Positions 35,879 through 45,253 of a stretch of 64,000 bases of DNA are shown here, piece by piece. Source of the DNA: Verrucomicrobiia bacterium (lineage in GTDB: Bacteria > Verrucomicrobiota > Verrucomicrobiia > Limisphaerales > JADLHS01); assembly GCA_026125285.1 (NCBI GenBank), contig JAHCLO010000031.1:1-64000 (forward strand). The letters are read 5' to 3'. The notes beneath the pieces are model-generated. The model was not told the origin of the DNA. It saw only the letters and a list, made by a program, of their open reading frames with translations, and did not search any database. The stretch's first letter is position 1. Each line of letters starts with the position of its first letter. The position numbers and the translations under genes were made by a program.

Positions 35879-36544
35879 ATGAACCGAGATAGGCTGCAAA
35901 ATTTGCAGCCCTTCACAACCACTGGCGGAGCACACGTTGGCTGGATGAATGCCACGTGGCCGCTCGCGCAGCTTTTGGCGACCACTGACAGGCTCACGAT
36001 TTCCATTCGTCTGCTGGGCACTTATACCTTTACGCCCGACCAGGTTTCAGCAGTCGAACGTTACACCATGATTCCTGTCTTGGGTTGGGGCGTCCAGATA
36101 CGGCATTGCAGAACTGATTATCCTCAGCGCGTCATTTTCTGGTCTGTGGGCAGTCCAGATACTCTCCTCCGTGGTATTCGCGACGCAGGATTCCTGCCTG
36201 CTGCATCGAGTTCCGAAATTCCTCGCGGTCGAGGTATCGCGGTACGTTGGTCAGCTATCCTCGTTGCTGTCGTAGTTTGGAACGCACTTTTACTGCTCGA
36301 CTTCAGTCGTTCTGGGAGTTCGCCTCCGCAGCCCGGACCGTTCGCCCTGGTTGCACTGCTATTCGCCTTTGCGCTCTCCGTCGGCACGCTCGTATCACCT
36401 AGACTTCAACGCTTGGTTCTCAAGCCGGGGCGAAGCGTCGGCGAGATTAGCCCCTTTCTGCGATTACTTGCTTTCGTTTCCGGTATCATGGTGATTGTTT
36501 TCTCCATTATCTTAGCCTTTGGCGGATTCAACCATCGCGTCTAA
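35879..36544 (+). CDS. Hypothetical membrane protein
   Basis: A 221-residue protein with no recognised family. The first half is soluble (LLGTYTFTPDQVSAVERYTMIPVLGWGVQIRH), perhaps a small PH-like or beta fold. The second half has three membrane helices (WSAILVAVVVWNALLLL, GPFALVALLFAFALSVGTLV, FLRLLAFVSGIMVIVFSIILAF). Its neighbours give no functional hint. Confidence 0.6.
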   Translation: MNRDRLQNLQPFTTTGGAHVGWMNATWPLAQLLATTDRLTISIRLLGTYTFTPDQVSAVERYTMIPVLGWGVQIRHCRTDYPQRVIFWSVGSPDTLLRGIRDAGFLPAASSSEIPRGRGIAVRWSAILVAVVVWNALLLLDFSRSGSSPPQPGPFALVALLFAFALSVGTLVSPRLQRLVLKPGRSVGEISPFLRLLAFVSGIMVIVFSIILAFGGFNHRV

Positions 36545-36590
36545 TCGCTAGAGGAGCTTCACCGCTTCCTGAGTTCGCCGCCACCAATCA

Positions 36591-38171
36591 TCACTCCAGT
36601 TCCAAAACCACCACTGACTTCGCCGGTAGTTTCGCCGTGAAGCCGCCGGCGGTGAGTTTGGCGTCCGTGAAGGAGCCCGGCTTCACCCGGTCCGGTTGGT
36701 CGAAGGTGTTATGCGCCCGCATGTCGTCGGCAGTCAAAACCCGCCCGGAGATTTTCTGGACCTTCGCCCCGGACAATTCGCACGTCAGTTCCGCAGCGGA
36801 GTTCGGATTCAGATTGCCCAGCGTGACGTGGATGCGCCCCGCCTGGTCGCGCGAAGCGGAGGCGCTCAGGCCGGGAATCTTGTTCGACTCAAAAGTGTAG
36901 TCTGCGCAAGCCAGTTCCGTGGGCAGCAACGTGGCATCATGATGCGCGGTGAACATCTCGAAGACATGGAACGTGGGCGTGACGAGCATTCGTTCCTTGT
37001 CGGTGAGAATCACCGCTTGGAGCACGTTGATGATCTGGGCGATGTTCGCCATCTTCACGCGGTCAGCGTGCTGATTGAAGACGTTGAGGGTGCCGGCGGC
37101 GAGCAGCGCGTCGCGCATCGTGCTTTGTTGATAGAGAAAGCCCGGATTAGTGCCCGGCTCGACGTCGTACCACGCGCCCCATTCGTCCACCACCAGGTCA
37201 ACGCGCTTTCGCGGGTCGTGCCGGTCCATCACCTCGAGGTGCTTCACGATCAGGTCGTCCATGATCTGCGCGTGTTTCACCACGGCGAACCATTCCTTCT
37301 CGTCGAACTTCGTGGCCGAGCCTTTGCGTCCGCTCCAGCTTCCGGTGGGCAGGCTGTAATGGTGCAGGGAAAGCCCGTTCATGTGCCGGGCCGCGTTGGC
37401 CATCAACACGTCGGTCCAGTGCGTGTCGCCATCGCTCGCACCGCACGCAATACGATACACGCGGTTGCCCGAATAGTTTTTGATGAACGTGTTGTAGCGC
37501 CGGTAAACGTCCGCGTAATACTCGGGCCGCATGTTGCCGCCGCAGCCCCAGTTCTCATTGCCCACGGCGAAGTAGCGCAACTTCCACGGTTTGTCGCGAC
37601 CGTTCTGACGCCGCAGATTCACCATCGGCGAGTCAGCGTCGCTGGTCATGTATTCCACCCACTCCATCATTTCCTGCACGGTGCCGCTGCCGACGTTACC
37701 GCAGATGACCGGCTCGGCCCCGATTTGTTCGCACAAATCCATGAACTCGTGCGTGCCGAAATGATTGTTCTCCACGACGCCGCCCCAGTGGGTGTTGATG
37801 ATCTTGGGGCGCTGTTCGCGCGGCCCGATGCCATCCTTCCAGTGGTATTCATCCGCGAAACAGCCGCCCGGCCAGCGGAGGTTGGGCACTTTGATTTGTT
37901 TGAGCGCAGCGACGACGTCGTTGCGGATGCCGCGGGTGTTGGGAATCGGACTGTCCTCGCCCACCCAGATGCCCTCGTAAATGCAGCGCCCAAGGTGCTC
38001 GGAAAAGTGGCCGTAAATGTGTTTACTGATCGTGGTCTTGCCCTGGTCCGCATGGATGACCAGACGATTGGCCGGAGTGGTGGTGGCCGTTTCCTGCGCG
38101 AACGCGCCCACGTCGAACACCAGGGTTGAAACAGTGGCCAGGAGCAGGTGATTGAGGGATTCGAGTTTCAT
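36591..38171 (-). CDS. Secreted alpha-L-arabinofuranosidase, GH51
   Basis: A 526-residue glycoside hydrolase with a signal peptide (LLLATVSTLVFDVGAFAQ). The GH51 catalytic acid-base sits in YFAVGNENWGCGG and the nucleophile in LVVDEWGAWYD; NLRWPGGCFADEYHW and the C-terminal beta-sandwich (SASRDQAGRIHVTLGNL) also match. It releases arabinose from arabinan or arabinoxylan, consistent with plant-polymer use. The large antisense ORF over it is a shadow. Confidence 0.92.
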   Translation of the reverse strand: MKLESLNHLLLATVSTLVFDVGAFAQETATTTPANRLVIHADQGKTTISKHIYGHFSEHLGRCIYEGIWVGEDSPIPNTRGIRNDVVAALKQIKVPNLRWPGGCFADEYHWKDGIGPREQRPKIINTHWGGVVENNHFGTHEFMDLCEQIGAEPVICGNVGSGTVQEMMEWVEYMTSDADSPMVNLRRQNGRDKPWKLRYFAVGNENWGCGGNMRPEYYADVYRRYNTFIKNYSGNRVYRIACGASDGDTHWTDVLMANAARHMNGLSLHHYSLPTGSWSGRKGSATKFDEKEWFAVVKHAQIMDDLIVKHLEVMDRHDPRKRVDLVVDEWGAWYDVEPGTNPGFLYQQSTMRDALLAAGTLNVFNQHADRVKMANIAQIINVLQAVILTDKERMLVTPTFHVFEMFTAHHDATLLPTELACADYTFESNKIPGLSASASRDQAGRIHVTLGNLNPNSAAELTCELSGAKVQKISGRVLTADDMRAHNTFDQPDRVKPGSFTDAKLTAGGFTAKLPAKSVVVLELE

Positions 38172-38444
38172 AGCGTGTAGGTGGTTATCGGAAGCTTGGG
38201 GAAGCGATTCCGGCGTTGATCGTCAGGGCAATTTCACAGCCCGCACCGCACCGGATTTCCTCCGATGAAACCAAGGCACTGAGTCTGTCGCGGCCCAACG
38301 TCATCGTGGATGTAATAACACACTACGCCAAGACCGCAAAGCAGGAACGACCCTGACCGCAAAAGCCGTCCCCGCCGGCGGCTCAATCACGCGAAGCCCA
38401 GAGACTGACCTTCGAAGAACGAGCGTGGCGCGAACGCGTCGGCG

Positions 38445-39749
38445 TCAATTCAACGCCACGCCGCGCCGGATGTAGGTGGGCACATCCAGGTCTTCGCCTT
38501 TGTGAACCGTCGGTTCGGTTTTGTCGAAGCGCCCTTTGTTCACGATTTCCAGCGGCAGACTGGTCTGACGCAACCGCGAGGAAGACTTGCGCCCCCGGCC
38601 ACCGGCCTGTCGAGAGAGGAGTTGCTCGCGCTGTTCGGGGGTCAGCGCGGGCGCTGGCGGAACGAACCGCGATGCCGGCCGTGCGGTGGCCTGCTTGTCC
38701 AAGAGTCGCGTCTCGAGGTCTTCCGCTGACGTCTCCGCAACGGCGGCGTCCTTGCTGTCTGGCGGATGCTGGTCATTGCGGCGCCGCATGGCAATGACGG
38801 TCACCGCCAGCCGGTCGCGGAAACTCTCATGCACCGCGGCGCCCATGATGACCTGCGCCCGCTGGCATTGCTGATTCACCTGCTCCATCACGCGGTTGAC
38901 GTCCGCCATGGTCAGGTCCGGCCCGCCCATGAGACTGACAACCACGCCATCGGCTTCCTTGAACGCCTGCCCGTCATCAAGCAACGGATGCGCCAGCAGT
39001 TTTTCCAGCGCGTCGCGCGCTCGCGTGGTGCCCGCCGCTTCCACCGCGGCAAAACAACTCTCACCCCGGCGGTCGCGCAACAGGGCGCTCAGTTCGTCGA
39101 AATGAATTTCAATCAATCCCCGATGCATGAGCAGTCGCCACACCCCCCGGGCACCCTCCATCAGGAATTGCGTCGTCGTGTGGAAGGTGTCCAGCAAACT
39201 TACGTTCTCATCAATCAGCCGGAACACTTTCTGGTTCGGCAGGCAGATGACTCCGTCGGCGGCGGCCCGTAGCTGTTCGAGTCCCTGCCGCGCCTGCTGC
39301 TGGCGGCGATTGCCCTCGCAATCGAAAGGCAGCGTCACAAACGCCAAAGCCAACGCGCCGCTCTCCCGCGCCGCCCGGGCGAGCACCGGACTGATGCCCG
39401 TGCCCGCCCCGCCGCCCAAACCAGCCACGATGAACACCACGGCCGCTCCCGCACAGACTTCCTTGAGCGTTTGATAATTCTCCTCCGCCGCCTTGCGACC
39501 CCGCTCCGGATCGCCGCCGGTACCGAGACCGCGCAGCAGTTTCGTTTCCAGCGGGATCATTTTGACCGACGCGTTGATCGCGGTGGCGGGCGCATCGGTG
39601 CTAACCAGCACGAACTCAGCCCCGGCGAAATCCCCGGCAATGATCTGTTCCAGCATGACTCCGCCCGCGGTGCCGACGCCGAAGATCTTGACGCACAGCC
39701 GTGGCGCGGGAGGTTCGGGAGGATTGACAACAGGGATCTGGGGTTCCAT
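38445..39749 (-). CDS. ftsZ: FtsZ-like cell-division GTPase, divergent
   Basis: A 434-residue tubulin-fold protein, last gene of the dcw cluster. The GTP-binding signature reads GLGGGAGTG (110-118) where GGGTGTG is usual, and the N-terminal box reads GVGTAGG (24-30). The T7 catalytic loop normally has N-x-D-x-x-D; here it reads GLIEIHFDEL (211-220), with His at the first Asp and Glu at the second. A C-terminal DLDVPTYIRRG resembles the FtsA/ZipA-binding tail. The ATG at 39749 gives MEPQIPVV. It may retain filament assembly with altered hydrolysis. The ftsA stop is 13 bases upstream. Confidence 0.88.
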   Translation of the reverse strand: MEPQIPVVNPPEPPAPRLCVKIFGVGTAGGVMLEQIIAGDFAGAEFVLVSTDAPATAINASVKMIPLETKLLRGLGTGGDPERGRKAAEENYQTLKEVCAGAAVVFIVAGLGGGAGTGISPVLARAARESGALALAFVTLPFDCEGNRRQQQARQGLEQLRAAADGVICLPNQKVFRLIDENVSLLDTFHTTTQFLMEGARGVWRLLMHRGLIEIHFDELSALLRDRRGESCFAAVEAAGTTRARDALEKLLAHPLLDDGQAFKEADGVVVSLMGGPDLTMADVNRVMEQVNQQCQRAQVIMGAAVHESFRDRLAVTVIAMRRRNDQHPPDSKDAAVAETSAEDLETRLLDKQATARPASRFVPPAPALTPEQREQLLSRQAGGRGRKSSSRLRQTSLPLEIVNKGRFDKTEPTVHKGEDLDVPTYIRRGVALN

Positions 39750-39762
39750 AACAAAGCGGGGT

Positions 39763-40986
39763 TTAGCTTCGGGACAGCAAGCGGGAAAGTGCGCCTTTGA
39801 TTCCGTGCGTCCAGGGCGCCCGGCTCTCACGTTTGCGGGATTTGAAGGACGCAAATTTCACCAGGCCGATGGCGGTGGCAAACTCCGGTTGATCCAGCGC
39901 GGATTTCAGGCCGCTGACTGAATTGGTTCGGCCGATGCACACGGGCAATTGCAGAACCTGCTCGGCCAGTTGCGCCAGATTCGGAATCCGCGCCCCGCCG
40001 CCGCACAGAAAAACGCCGGCGCGCAGGTAATCCAGCAACCCCGCCTGTTCGAGGTCCTGGCCGATGAGTTGGAAGATTTCCTCGAGTCGCAACACCATGA
40101 TACGGCGCAAATGTTCGCAGTTGATGCTCTTGAGTGGCAGGCCGAGTTCGCTGGTGAGCGTCAGGGTCTGGCCACGGACGCTGTCGTCCACGTGCGCCGC
40201 GCCATGCTGGAGTTTCAACTGCTCGGCCCGGCTCAACGGCACCTTTAAACCATAAGCCAAGTCGTTGGAAACGTGGTCGCCGCCCACAGCCAGCACGCCC
40301 GTGTGTTTGATGACACCGTCGGCGTACACCGCGTAATCCGTGGTCCCACCGCCGATATCAATGACCAGCGCGCCCAGTTCCTTTTGCTCGTTGCTTAACA
40401 AGGCCAGCGAGGAGGCCAGACCGTTGAAGACCACTTCATCCACCTCCAACTGCATGCCCTTGACCACCCGGATGGCATTCTGCAGCCGGTTCAAATGCCC
40501 GTGGACCACATGCACGTCCACCTCCAGGCGCGCGCCCAGCATGCCGACGGGATTGGTCACGTCGGCGTGGCCGTCTATTAGAAAGTGCTGGCGGATTGCG
40601 TGCAGCACGCTGTTCTCCGCCGGCAGATTGATGGCCTTGGCGTTCTTGATCACGTCTTGCACGTCCTCCTCGGAAATCTCGCGGTCGGCGGACACCACGG
40701 GATGCACGCCACGGTTGTTGAATCCGCGAATGTGTCCGCCGGTGACCCCCAGATAAACGCTCCGGATTTCCACATCGGCCATTTGTTCCGCCTCCGCAAT
40801 CGCATGACGCACGTCCTCTTCAACGGCGGCGGCGTCCACAATCTCGCCTTTGCGCACGCCGCGCGAACGCGCCTGGCCCAAGCCGACGATGTTCAGCGCG
40901 CCTTCGGCATTGATCTCGCCAACCACGGCGCACACCTTGGAGGTCCCGATTTCGAGGCCGATGAGGATGGAGGAGGAGTCAAACAT
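39763..40986 (-). CDS. ftsA: Cell-division protein FtsA
   Basis: A 407-residue actin-like protein tethering FtsZ to the membrane. Motifs include LIGLEIGTSKVCAVVGE, VTGGHIRGFNNRG, LVIDIGGGTTDYAVYADG and VFLCGGGARIPNL. ATG 40986 overlaps the ftsQ stop by 8 bases. The end (GIKGALSRLLSRS) is basic and amphipathic, which fits a membrane-targeting helix. Order ftsQ-ftsA-ftsZ is canonical. Confidence 0.94.
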   Translation of the reverse strand: MFDSSSILIGLEIGTSKVCAVVGEINAEGALNIVGLGQARSRGVRKGEIVDAAAVEEDVRHAIAEAEQMADVEIRSVYLGVTGGHIRGFNNRGVHPVVSADREISEEDVQDVIKNAKAINLPAENSVLHAIRQHFLIDGHADVTNPVGMLGARLEVDVHVVHGHLNRLQNAIRVVKGMQLEVDEVVFNGLASSLALLSNEQKELGALVIDIGGGTTDYAVYADGVIKHTGVLAVGGDHVSNDLAYGLKVPLSRAEQLKLQHGAAHVDDSVRGQTLTLTSELGLPLKSINCEHLRRIMVLRLEEIFQLIGQDLEQAGLLDYLRAGVFLCGGGARIPNLAQLAEQVLQLPVCIGRTNSVSGLKSALDQPEFATAIGLVKFASFKSRKRESRAPWTHGIKGALSRLLSRS

Positions 40987-41938
40987 TGCGTTTCTTGGTG
41001 CGGGTGGTGCGCGGCAGTTTCGGTGGCGGCGTCGGCAGGACGCTGGCTTCCAACCAGCGCACCGGAACGTTGTTGGAAACGGCCAGATCAAGCGTGGCGA
41101 TGTCGCGCTTCAACCGCCGCCCCAAATCATGAATCTCGCGCCAGCGCCGCAGTTGCTGGTCCAGCTCGCGCAGGCCGAAAGTAACTTCACTCCCCTGCCC
41201 GGTCGTCACCACGAGCACCTCCGGCGAACCAACATCAATGCGCTGCAAGTCCACCAGCCCCGCCATGGGCGAAGTTGCGAACGCCGAAATCAAACTCAGC
41301 GCGGATCGCACTTGAGCCGATTCAATGGGACGGCCGGGCTGCAAATCCGGCAGCCGCAAGCCCGCCAGCACCGGCAACGAATACTCGGTCTGATGCAATG
41401 GCGTGGTGCGCTGGTGCGGGTCGAGCGGCACCATGACGTAGCCCTCCGTGTCAATGTGGAACACCGCGATTTCCAATCCGCCCTCGGCACGCGGTCGCGG
41501 GACGTTCACTTGGGCGAGCGCTTCGCGTTCCGTCACGCGGATACGCACCGTGCGCGGCAGCAGCCGCTCCACGGAAACCGATCCGATGAGAGGCACCAAT
41601 TCCAGATCGCGCTTCACGCGTGCGAGGTCGAGGGCGAACAGATTCGCGCCGGCTTTCACCCCCGCCCAACGCCGCAGTTGATCGGGGGAAATCACGCCGT
41701 CTGTCTGCACCTCAATGTGCTCAATGGCAAACGTGCGATTCTCGTAAACCAACTGGTTCAATCCCCATTCGCCCAAGCGCCAGAGCACGTAAATACCGAA
41801 CACCGTTCCGAACACCAACCCGGCCGCCAGCGCGGCCAGCCGAATCCGCGAAGCCCGTACCTGACCGGACCGCAGTTTCACATCCAGCACGTGTCCGCGA
41901 CTCAATCGCCGATTACGTTGTTTACGGTTGAACCACAT
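40979..41938 (-). CDS. ftsQ: Cell-division protein FtsQ (POTRA domain)
   Basis: A 319-residue bitopic protein. A basic N-terminus precedes one membrane helix (LAALAAGLVFGTVFGIYVLWRLG), then a POTRA domain (FAIEHIEVQTDGVISPDQLRRWAGVKAGANLFALDLARVKRDLE) and the FtsQ core (VSVERLLPRTVRIRVTEREALA). The ATG at 41938 is chosen over a TTG at 41956. It ends in a basic tail. It recruits late divisome proteins. Confidence 0.88.
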   Translation of the reverse strand: MWFNRKQRNRRLSRGHVLDVKLRSGQVRASRIRLAALAAGLVFGTVFGIYVLWRLGEWGLNQLVYENRTFAIEHIEVQTDGVISPDQLRRWAGVKAGANLFALDLARVKRDLELVPLIGSVSVERLLPRTVRIRVTEREALAQVNVPRPRAEGGLEIAVFHIDTEGYVMVPLDPHQRTTPLHQTEYSLPVLAGLRLPDLQPGRPIESAQVRSALSLISAFATSPMAGLVDLQRIDVGSPEVLVVTTGQGSEVTFGLRELDQQLRRWREIHDLGRRLKRDIATLDLAVSNNVPVRWLEASVLPTPPPKLPRTTRTKKRNV

Positions 41939-42025
41939 GGCAATCACGGCATTCAAAACAAAGAATCACTGTCGGAACCGAAGTGGCCACACTTCTCGAC
42001 GTGTTCCTTCTCGATTTCTCATTTC

Positions 42026-42928
42026 CTATTTGCGATGTAATGCGAGTTTCACCATCCGCTCACACAACGCGGCGTAATTGATCCCCGCCGCCGCCGCCGC
42101 CTTGGGCAGCAGACTGGTTTCCGTCATGCCCGGCAATGTATTGACTTCCAGCACCACTGGATCGCCATTGGCGCGCACCATCACGTCCACCCGCGCGTAA
42201 TCGCGCCCGCCAATGGCCCGGAATGCCGCCAGCGCCGCCGCCTGCACGCGCTGGGTGGTGGCTTCGTCGAATGGCGCCGGACACAGATAATCAGTGGTGC
42301 CGGTGCTGTATTTGGTCTTATAGTCGTAGATGCCGGCTTTGGGCCGAACCTCGACAATCGGCAGCGTTTCTTCTCCGAGGATGCCCGCCGTACATTCGCG
42401 ACCGGAAATCTTCTCCTCGACCAACACCCGGGAATCGTGGCGCAACGCTTCTTCGAGCGCGCCCGGCCAGTCGGCGACGCGTTCAACGAATTGCAGCCCC
42501 ACGCTCGACCCCTGGCACACCGGCTTGAGCACCACCGGCGGATTCCACCCCCGCAGCCAGGGCGTGGTTTCGGATTCCACCACCGCGAACCGCGCCGTGG
42601 GCACCCCGTGCGTCACGCAGCGTTCCTTGGTCAGCACTTTGTCGAAACCAATCCGGCTGGCCTCGGCGTCGCAGCCAGTGTAGAGCGCGCCCAGTTGGTC
42701 GAGCGCCGCCTGCACCGTGCCGTCTTCACCGTAGGTGCCGTGCAATGCAAGAAAAACCACGTCGGTTCCCGGCGGCAGCGTCCAACCCGTCTCGCGCGGA
42801 TCGAGTTCAAAGACCTCGTGCCCGCGCGAACGCAAGGCCGCCGCCACCGCCACGCCGGAGGACAGCGACACTTCGCGTTCAGCGCTCGGCCCGCCGAGCA
42901 TCACCGTGATCTTCAAGAATTCGCTCAC
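42026..42928 (-). CDS. ddl: D-alanine--D-alanine ligase
   Basis: A 300-residue ATP-grasp enzyme of peptidoglycan synthesis. Motifs are VMLGGPSAEREVSLSSG, LALHGTYGEDGTVQAALDQLG, PVVLKPVCQGSSVGLQFV, RPKAGIYDYKTKYSTGTTDYLCPA and VLEVNTLPGMTETSLLPKAA. A GTG start at 42928 (1 base after the murB stop) is chosen; the frame stays open upstream to 42970 within murB. The length equals the family norm. Confidence 0.94.
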   Translation of the reverse strand: MSEFLKITVMLGGPSAEREVSLSSGVAVAAALRSRGHEVFELDPRETGWTLPPGTDVVFLALHGTYGEDGTVQAALDQLGALYTGCDAEASRIGFDKVLTKERCVTHGVPTARFAVVESETTPWLRGWNPPVVLKPVCQGSSVGLQFVERVADWPGALEEALRHDSRVLVEEKISGRECTAGILGEETLPIVEVRPKAGIYDYKTKYSTGTTDYLCPAPFDEATTQRVQAAALAAFRAIGGRDYARVDVMVRANGDPVVLEVNTLPGMTETSLLPKAAAAAGINYAALCERMVKLALHRK

Positions 42929-42929
42929 G

Positions 42930-43979
42930 TCAATCTTCCCCGATAATCTCCACCTCGGGATGGAGTTCAATGCCCCGTTCGTCGCGGGCGCGCGCCTGTA
43001 GCAACTCCATCAATGAGAGTACGTCACGCGCAGTGGCCGTGCCGTCATTGACAATGAAGTTGCCGTGCTCCAGGGAAACCATCGCCCCGCCGATGCGCGT
43101 GCCTTTCAAACCCAGTTCATCCACCAATTTGCCCGCCGGAATGGAAGCCGGATTCTTGAACAGGCAACCCGCACTCGGCGTAGCGGGCTGTGAACCCCAA
43201 CGTTTCCGGCTATACCCATTCATGCGCTGCTCGATTTCTTCACGCGGGGCGGGTTTGCCTTTGAACACGGCGCCCAGCGCAATATGCGTTTGGAAGAGCG
43301 GACAACTCCGGTATTCCACCTGAATTTCGCCCGCCGGCTTTTCAAACACCGTGCCCGCGTAATCCATGAACCGCACCGACTCCACCGCGTCAAAGGTCCA
43401 CGCGCCCATGGCGCCGGCGTTCATGCGCAGGGCGCCGCCGACACTCCCGGGAATGCCTTCGAGGAACTCCACGCCGCTCAAGCCGTGACGCTTGGCCTCA
43501 ACCGCAACCTGCTTGAGCCGCGCGCCGGCCCCGCAGGACATGCGCTCCCCCGTAATCTGAATCCGGCTGAAGTTTGCGTGTGCCAGACAAATCACAACGC
43601 CGCGAAAGCCGCCGTCCCGCACCAACAGATTCGAACCACGGCCGAGGACGAAGAAAGGGAGGCCGCGCTCGCGGCAAAAGCACAAAGTCGCTGCGAGCTC
43701 CGCCTCCGAAGCCGGCTCGACATACACATCCGCCGGACCGCCAACCCGCAGAGTGGTGCGCTTCGCCAACGGTTCATCTGACCGGAGAAGTGTTTGCGGC
43801 GACACTCGCCCCGCCAACTCCGCGGCAAGTTGCCGTCCCCGCGAGACAATTCCCGCTGCCGCCGGGAGCGCGCCCTGTAAGTTAACAGGTATTGGCTCCG
43901 GCACAGCATCCGCGGAACTAGCCTGACGAGGCGAGCCGGTTGATGTCGGACTATCCATGGTGTCACTGATTCGAGTCAT
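42930..43979 (-). CDS. murB: UDP-N-acetylenolpyruvoylglucosamine reductase
   Basis: A 349-residue FAD enzyme reducing UDP-GlcNAc-enolpyruvate to UDP-MurNAc. FAD-binding TTLRVGGPADVYVEP, FVLGRGSNLLVRDGGF, EFLEGIPGSVGGALRMNAGAMGAWTFD, GSQPATPSAGCLFKNP and LVDELGLKGTRIGGAMVSLEHGNFIVN are the landmarks. An alternative ATG lies 7 codons in. The start overlaps the murG stop by ATGA. The first 60 residues are a proline-rich extension before the FAD domain. Confidence 0.93.
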   Translation of the reverse strand: MTRISDTMDSPTSTGSPRQASSADAVPEPIPVNLQGALPAAAGIVSRGRQLAAELAGRVSPQTLLRSDEPLAKRTTLRVGGPADVYVEPASEAELAATLCFCRERGLPFFVLGRGSNLLVRDGGFRGVVICLAHANFSRIQITGERMSCGAGARLKQVAVEAKRHGLSGVEFLEGIPGSVGGALRMNAGAMGAWTFDAVESVRFMDYAGTVFEKPAGEIQVEYRSCPLFQTHIALGAVFKGKPAPREEIEQRMNGYSRKRWGSQPATPSAGCLFKNPASIPAGKLVDELGLKGTRIGGAMVSLEHGNFIVNDGTATARDVLSLMELLQARARDERGIELHPEVEIIGED

Positions 43980-45253
43980 CTGTGGCGGCTAAACAAGCGT
44001 GCGCGACTGGGAAAGACCATCGGCAACTGCGCCTCGCCCAGCCACAACCGTTCGCGCGGAAACAAACGCACCCGTCCTCCCGAAAGATTGGACGACGGCG
44101 CGGGATGACAACTCCCACCCTTGGTTGTCGCCTCAGACGTCGGGTTGGCCGCGCTACGGGCAACGGACGCAAGGATGGCCTCCGCAATTTGCCCCGCCGC
44201 CTGCGGCGTATGCCACTTCGCCAGCGCAGTCTGCATCGCGCCACACACCGCTGGGTCCTCAACGAGAGCAACCAACTCAGTCAAGACTCTTTCCGGACTG
44301 GCGTCCGGCTGTTCGAGCAGTCGCGCAGCCCCGGCTTCCGCAAACGCGCGGGCGTTGTGTAACTGATGATTATCCGCCGCGTGCGGAAACGGCACCAGTA
44401 ACGCGGGCACACGCACGGCAGCCAGTTCGGCCAGTGAGGAAGCGCCGGCGCGGCTCACCACCGCACTGGCGGCTCCCAATGCCAAATCCATCTCCGCGAA
44501 GAATTGATGGACTTGAGCCGTCATGTGGTGCTGCTGATAGGCACGACTCAGTTTGTCCGCATCCTGGGTACCGGCAAAATGCAGCCATTGCCAGTGTGGG
44601 GCACGATTTGCAAACAGTGGCAGGGCCGCCGTTATCAGTTCGTTGATGCCGCGTGCACCCTGGCTGCCACCCATAACCACGACCACCGGCCTGCCCGGAG
44701 CAAAGCCCAGCGCCGCGCAACACTCCGCAGCACGGCGAAGTCGGAACTGTGGCCGGACGGGCGTACCGGTAACGCAAACCTCGCGCGCCCGCAACCGCGA
44801 TGCAGTCCCTGGGAAACCGACAAAAGCCTGATCCACGAACCGCGCCAACCAGCGATTGGCGCGACCGGGAATGGTATTGGATTCGTGCAGAAACGTCCTC
44901 GCCCCGAAACTTCGCGCGGCAAGGATTGGCGGCGCGCTGGTGAAACCGCCCATGGCCAAGGCCGCCTGGGGACGCCGGGTGCTGAAAAACTTCCGGGCGG
45001 CACGCCAGGATTGCCAAAAACCGCGCACGAAGGCAAGTCGTTGGCCCGATTGCAGCGCGACGGCGGGCAGGGTAAAACTTTCGAAACCGTGCCCCTTGAC
45101 CGCGAGTTGATCCACTTCCTTGGGCGAGACAAGCAAGGTCACCGTGCAGCCACGCGCGGTGAGTTGATCCGCCACCGCCAAACCCGGGAAGAGATGGCCG
45201 CCCGTGCCGCCGCAGGCGATGGCCACGAAAGGCGTTGGTTGGCGAATCGGCAT
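43976..45253 (-). CDS. murG: UDP-GlcNAc transferase MurG with C-terminal extension
   Basis: A 425-residue lipid II synthase transferring GlcNAc to lipid I. Motifs include FVAIACGGTGGHLFPGLAVADQL, FLHESNTIPGRANRW, VVMGGSQGARGINELI and VVSRAGASSLAELAAVRVPALLVPFPHAADNHQLHNA. Usual MurG is about 360 residues; here about 50 extra residues follow AILASVA, rich in Pro, Ser and Arg. The ATG at 45253 shares 1 base with the ftsW stop. The extended end occupies the place where murC lies in many clusters. Confidence 0.93.
   Translation of the reverse strand: MPIRQPTPFVAIACGGTGGHLFPGLAVADQLTARGCTVTLLVSPKEVDQLAVKGHGFESFTLPAVALQSGQRLAFVRGFWQSWRAARKFFSTRRPQAALAMGGFTSAPPILAARSFGARTFLHESNTIPGRANRWLARFVDQAFVGFPGTASRLRAREVCVTGTPVRPQFRLRRAAECCAALGFAPGRPVVVVMGGSQGARGINELITAALPLFANRAPHWQWLHFAGTQDADKLSRAYQQHHMTAQVHQFFAEMDLALGAASAVVSRAGASSLAELAAVRVPALLVPFPHAADNHQLHNARAFAEAGAARLLEQPDASPERVLTELVALVEDPAVCGAMQTALAKWHTPQAAGQIAEAILASVARSAANPTSEATTKGGSCHPAPSSNLSGGRVRLFPRERLWLGEAQLPMVFPSRARLFSRHR

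Noticed and set aside
36696..38129. 477-residue plus-strand ORF
   Set aside because: It lies antisense over the GH51 gene, which has clear catalytic motifs.
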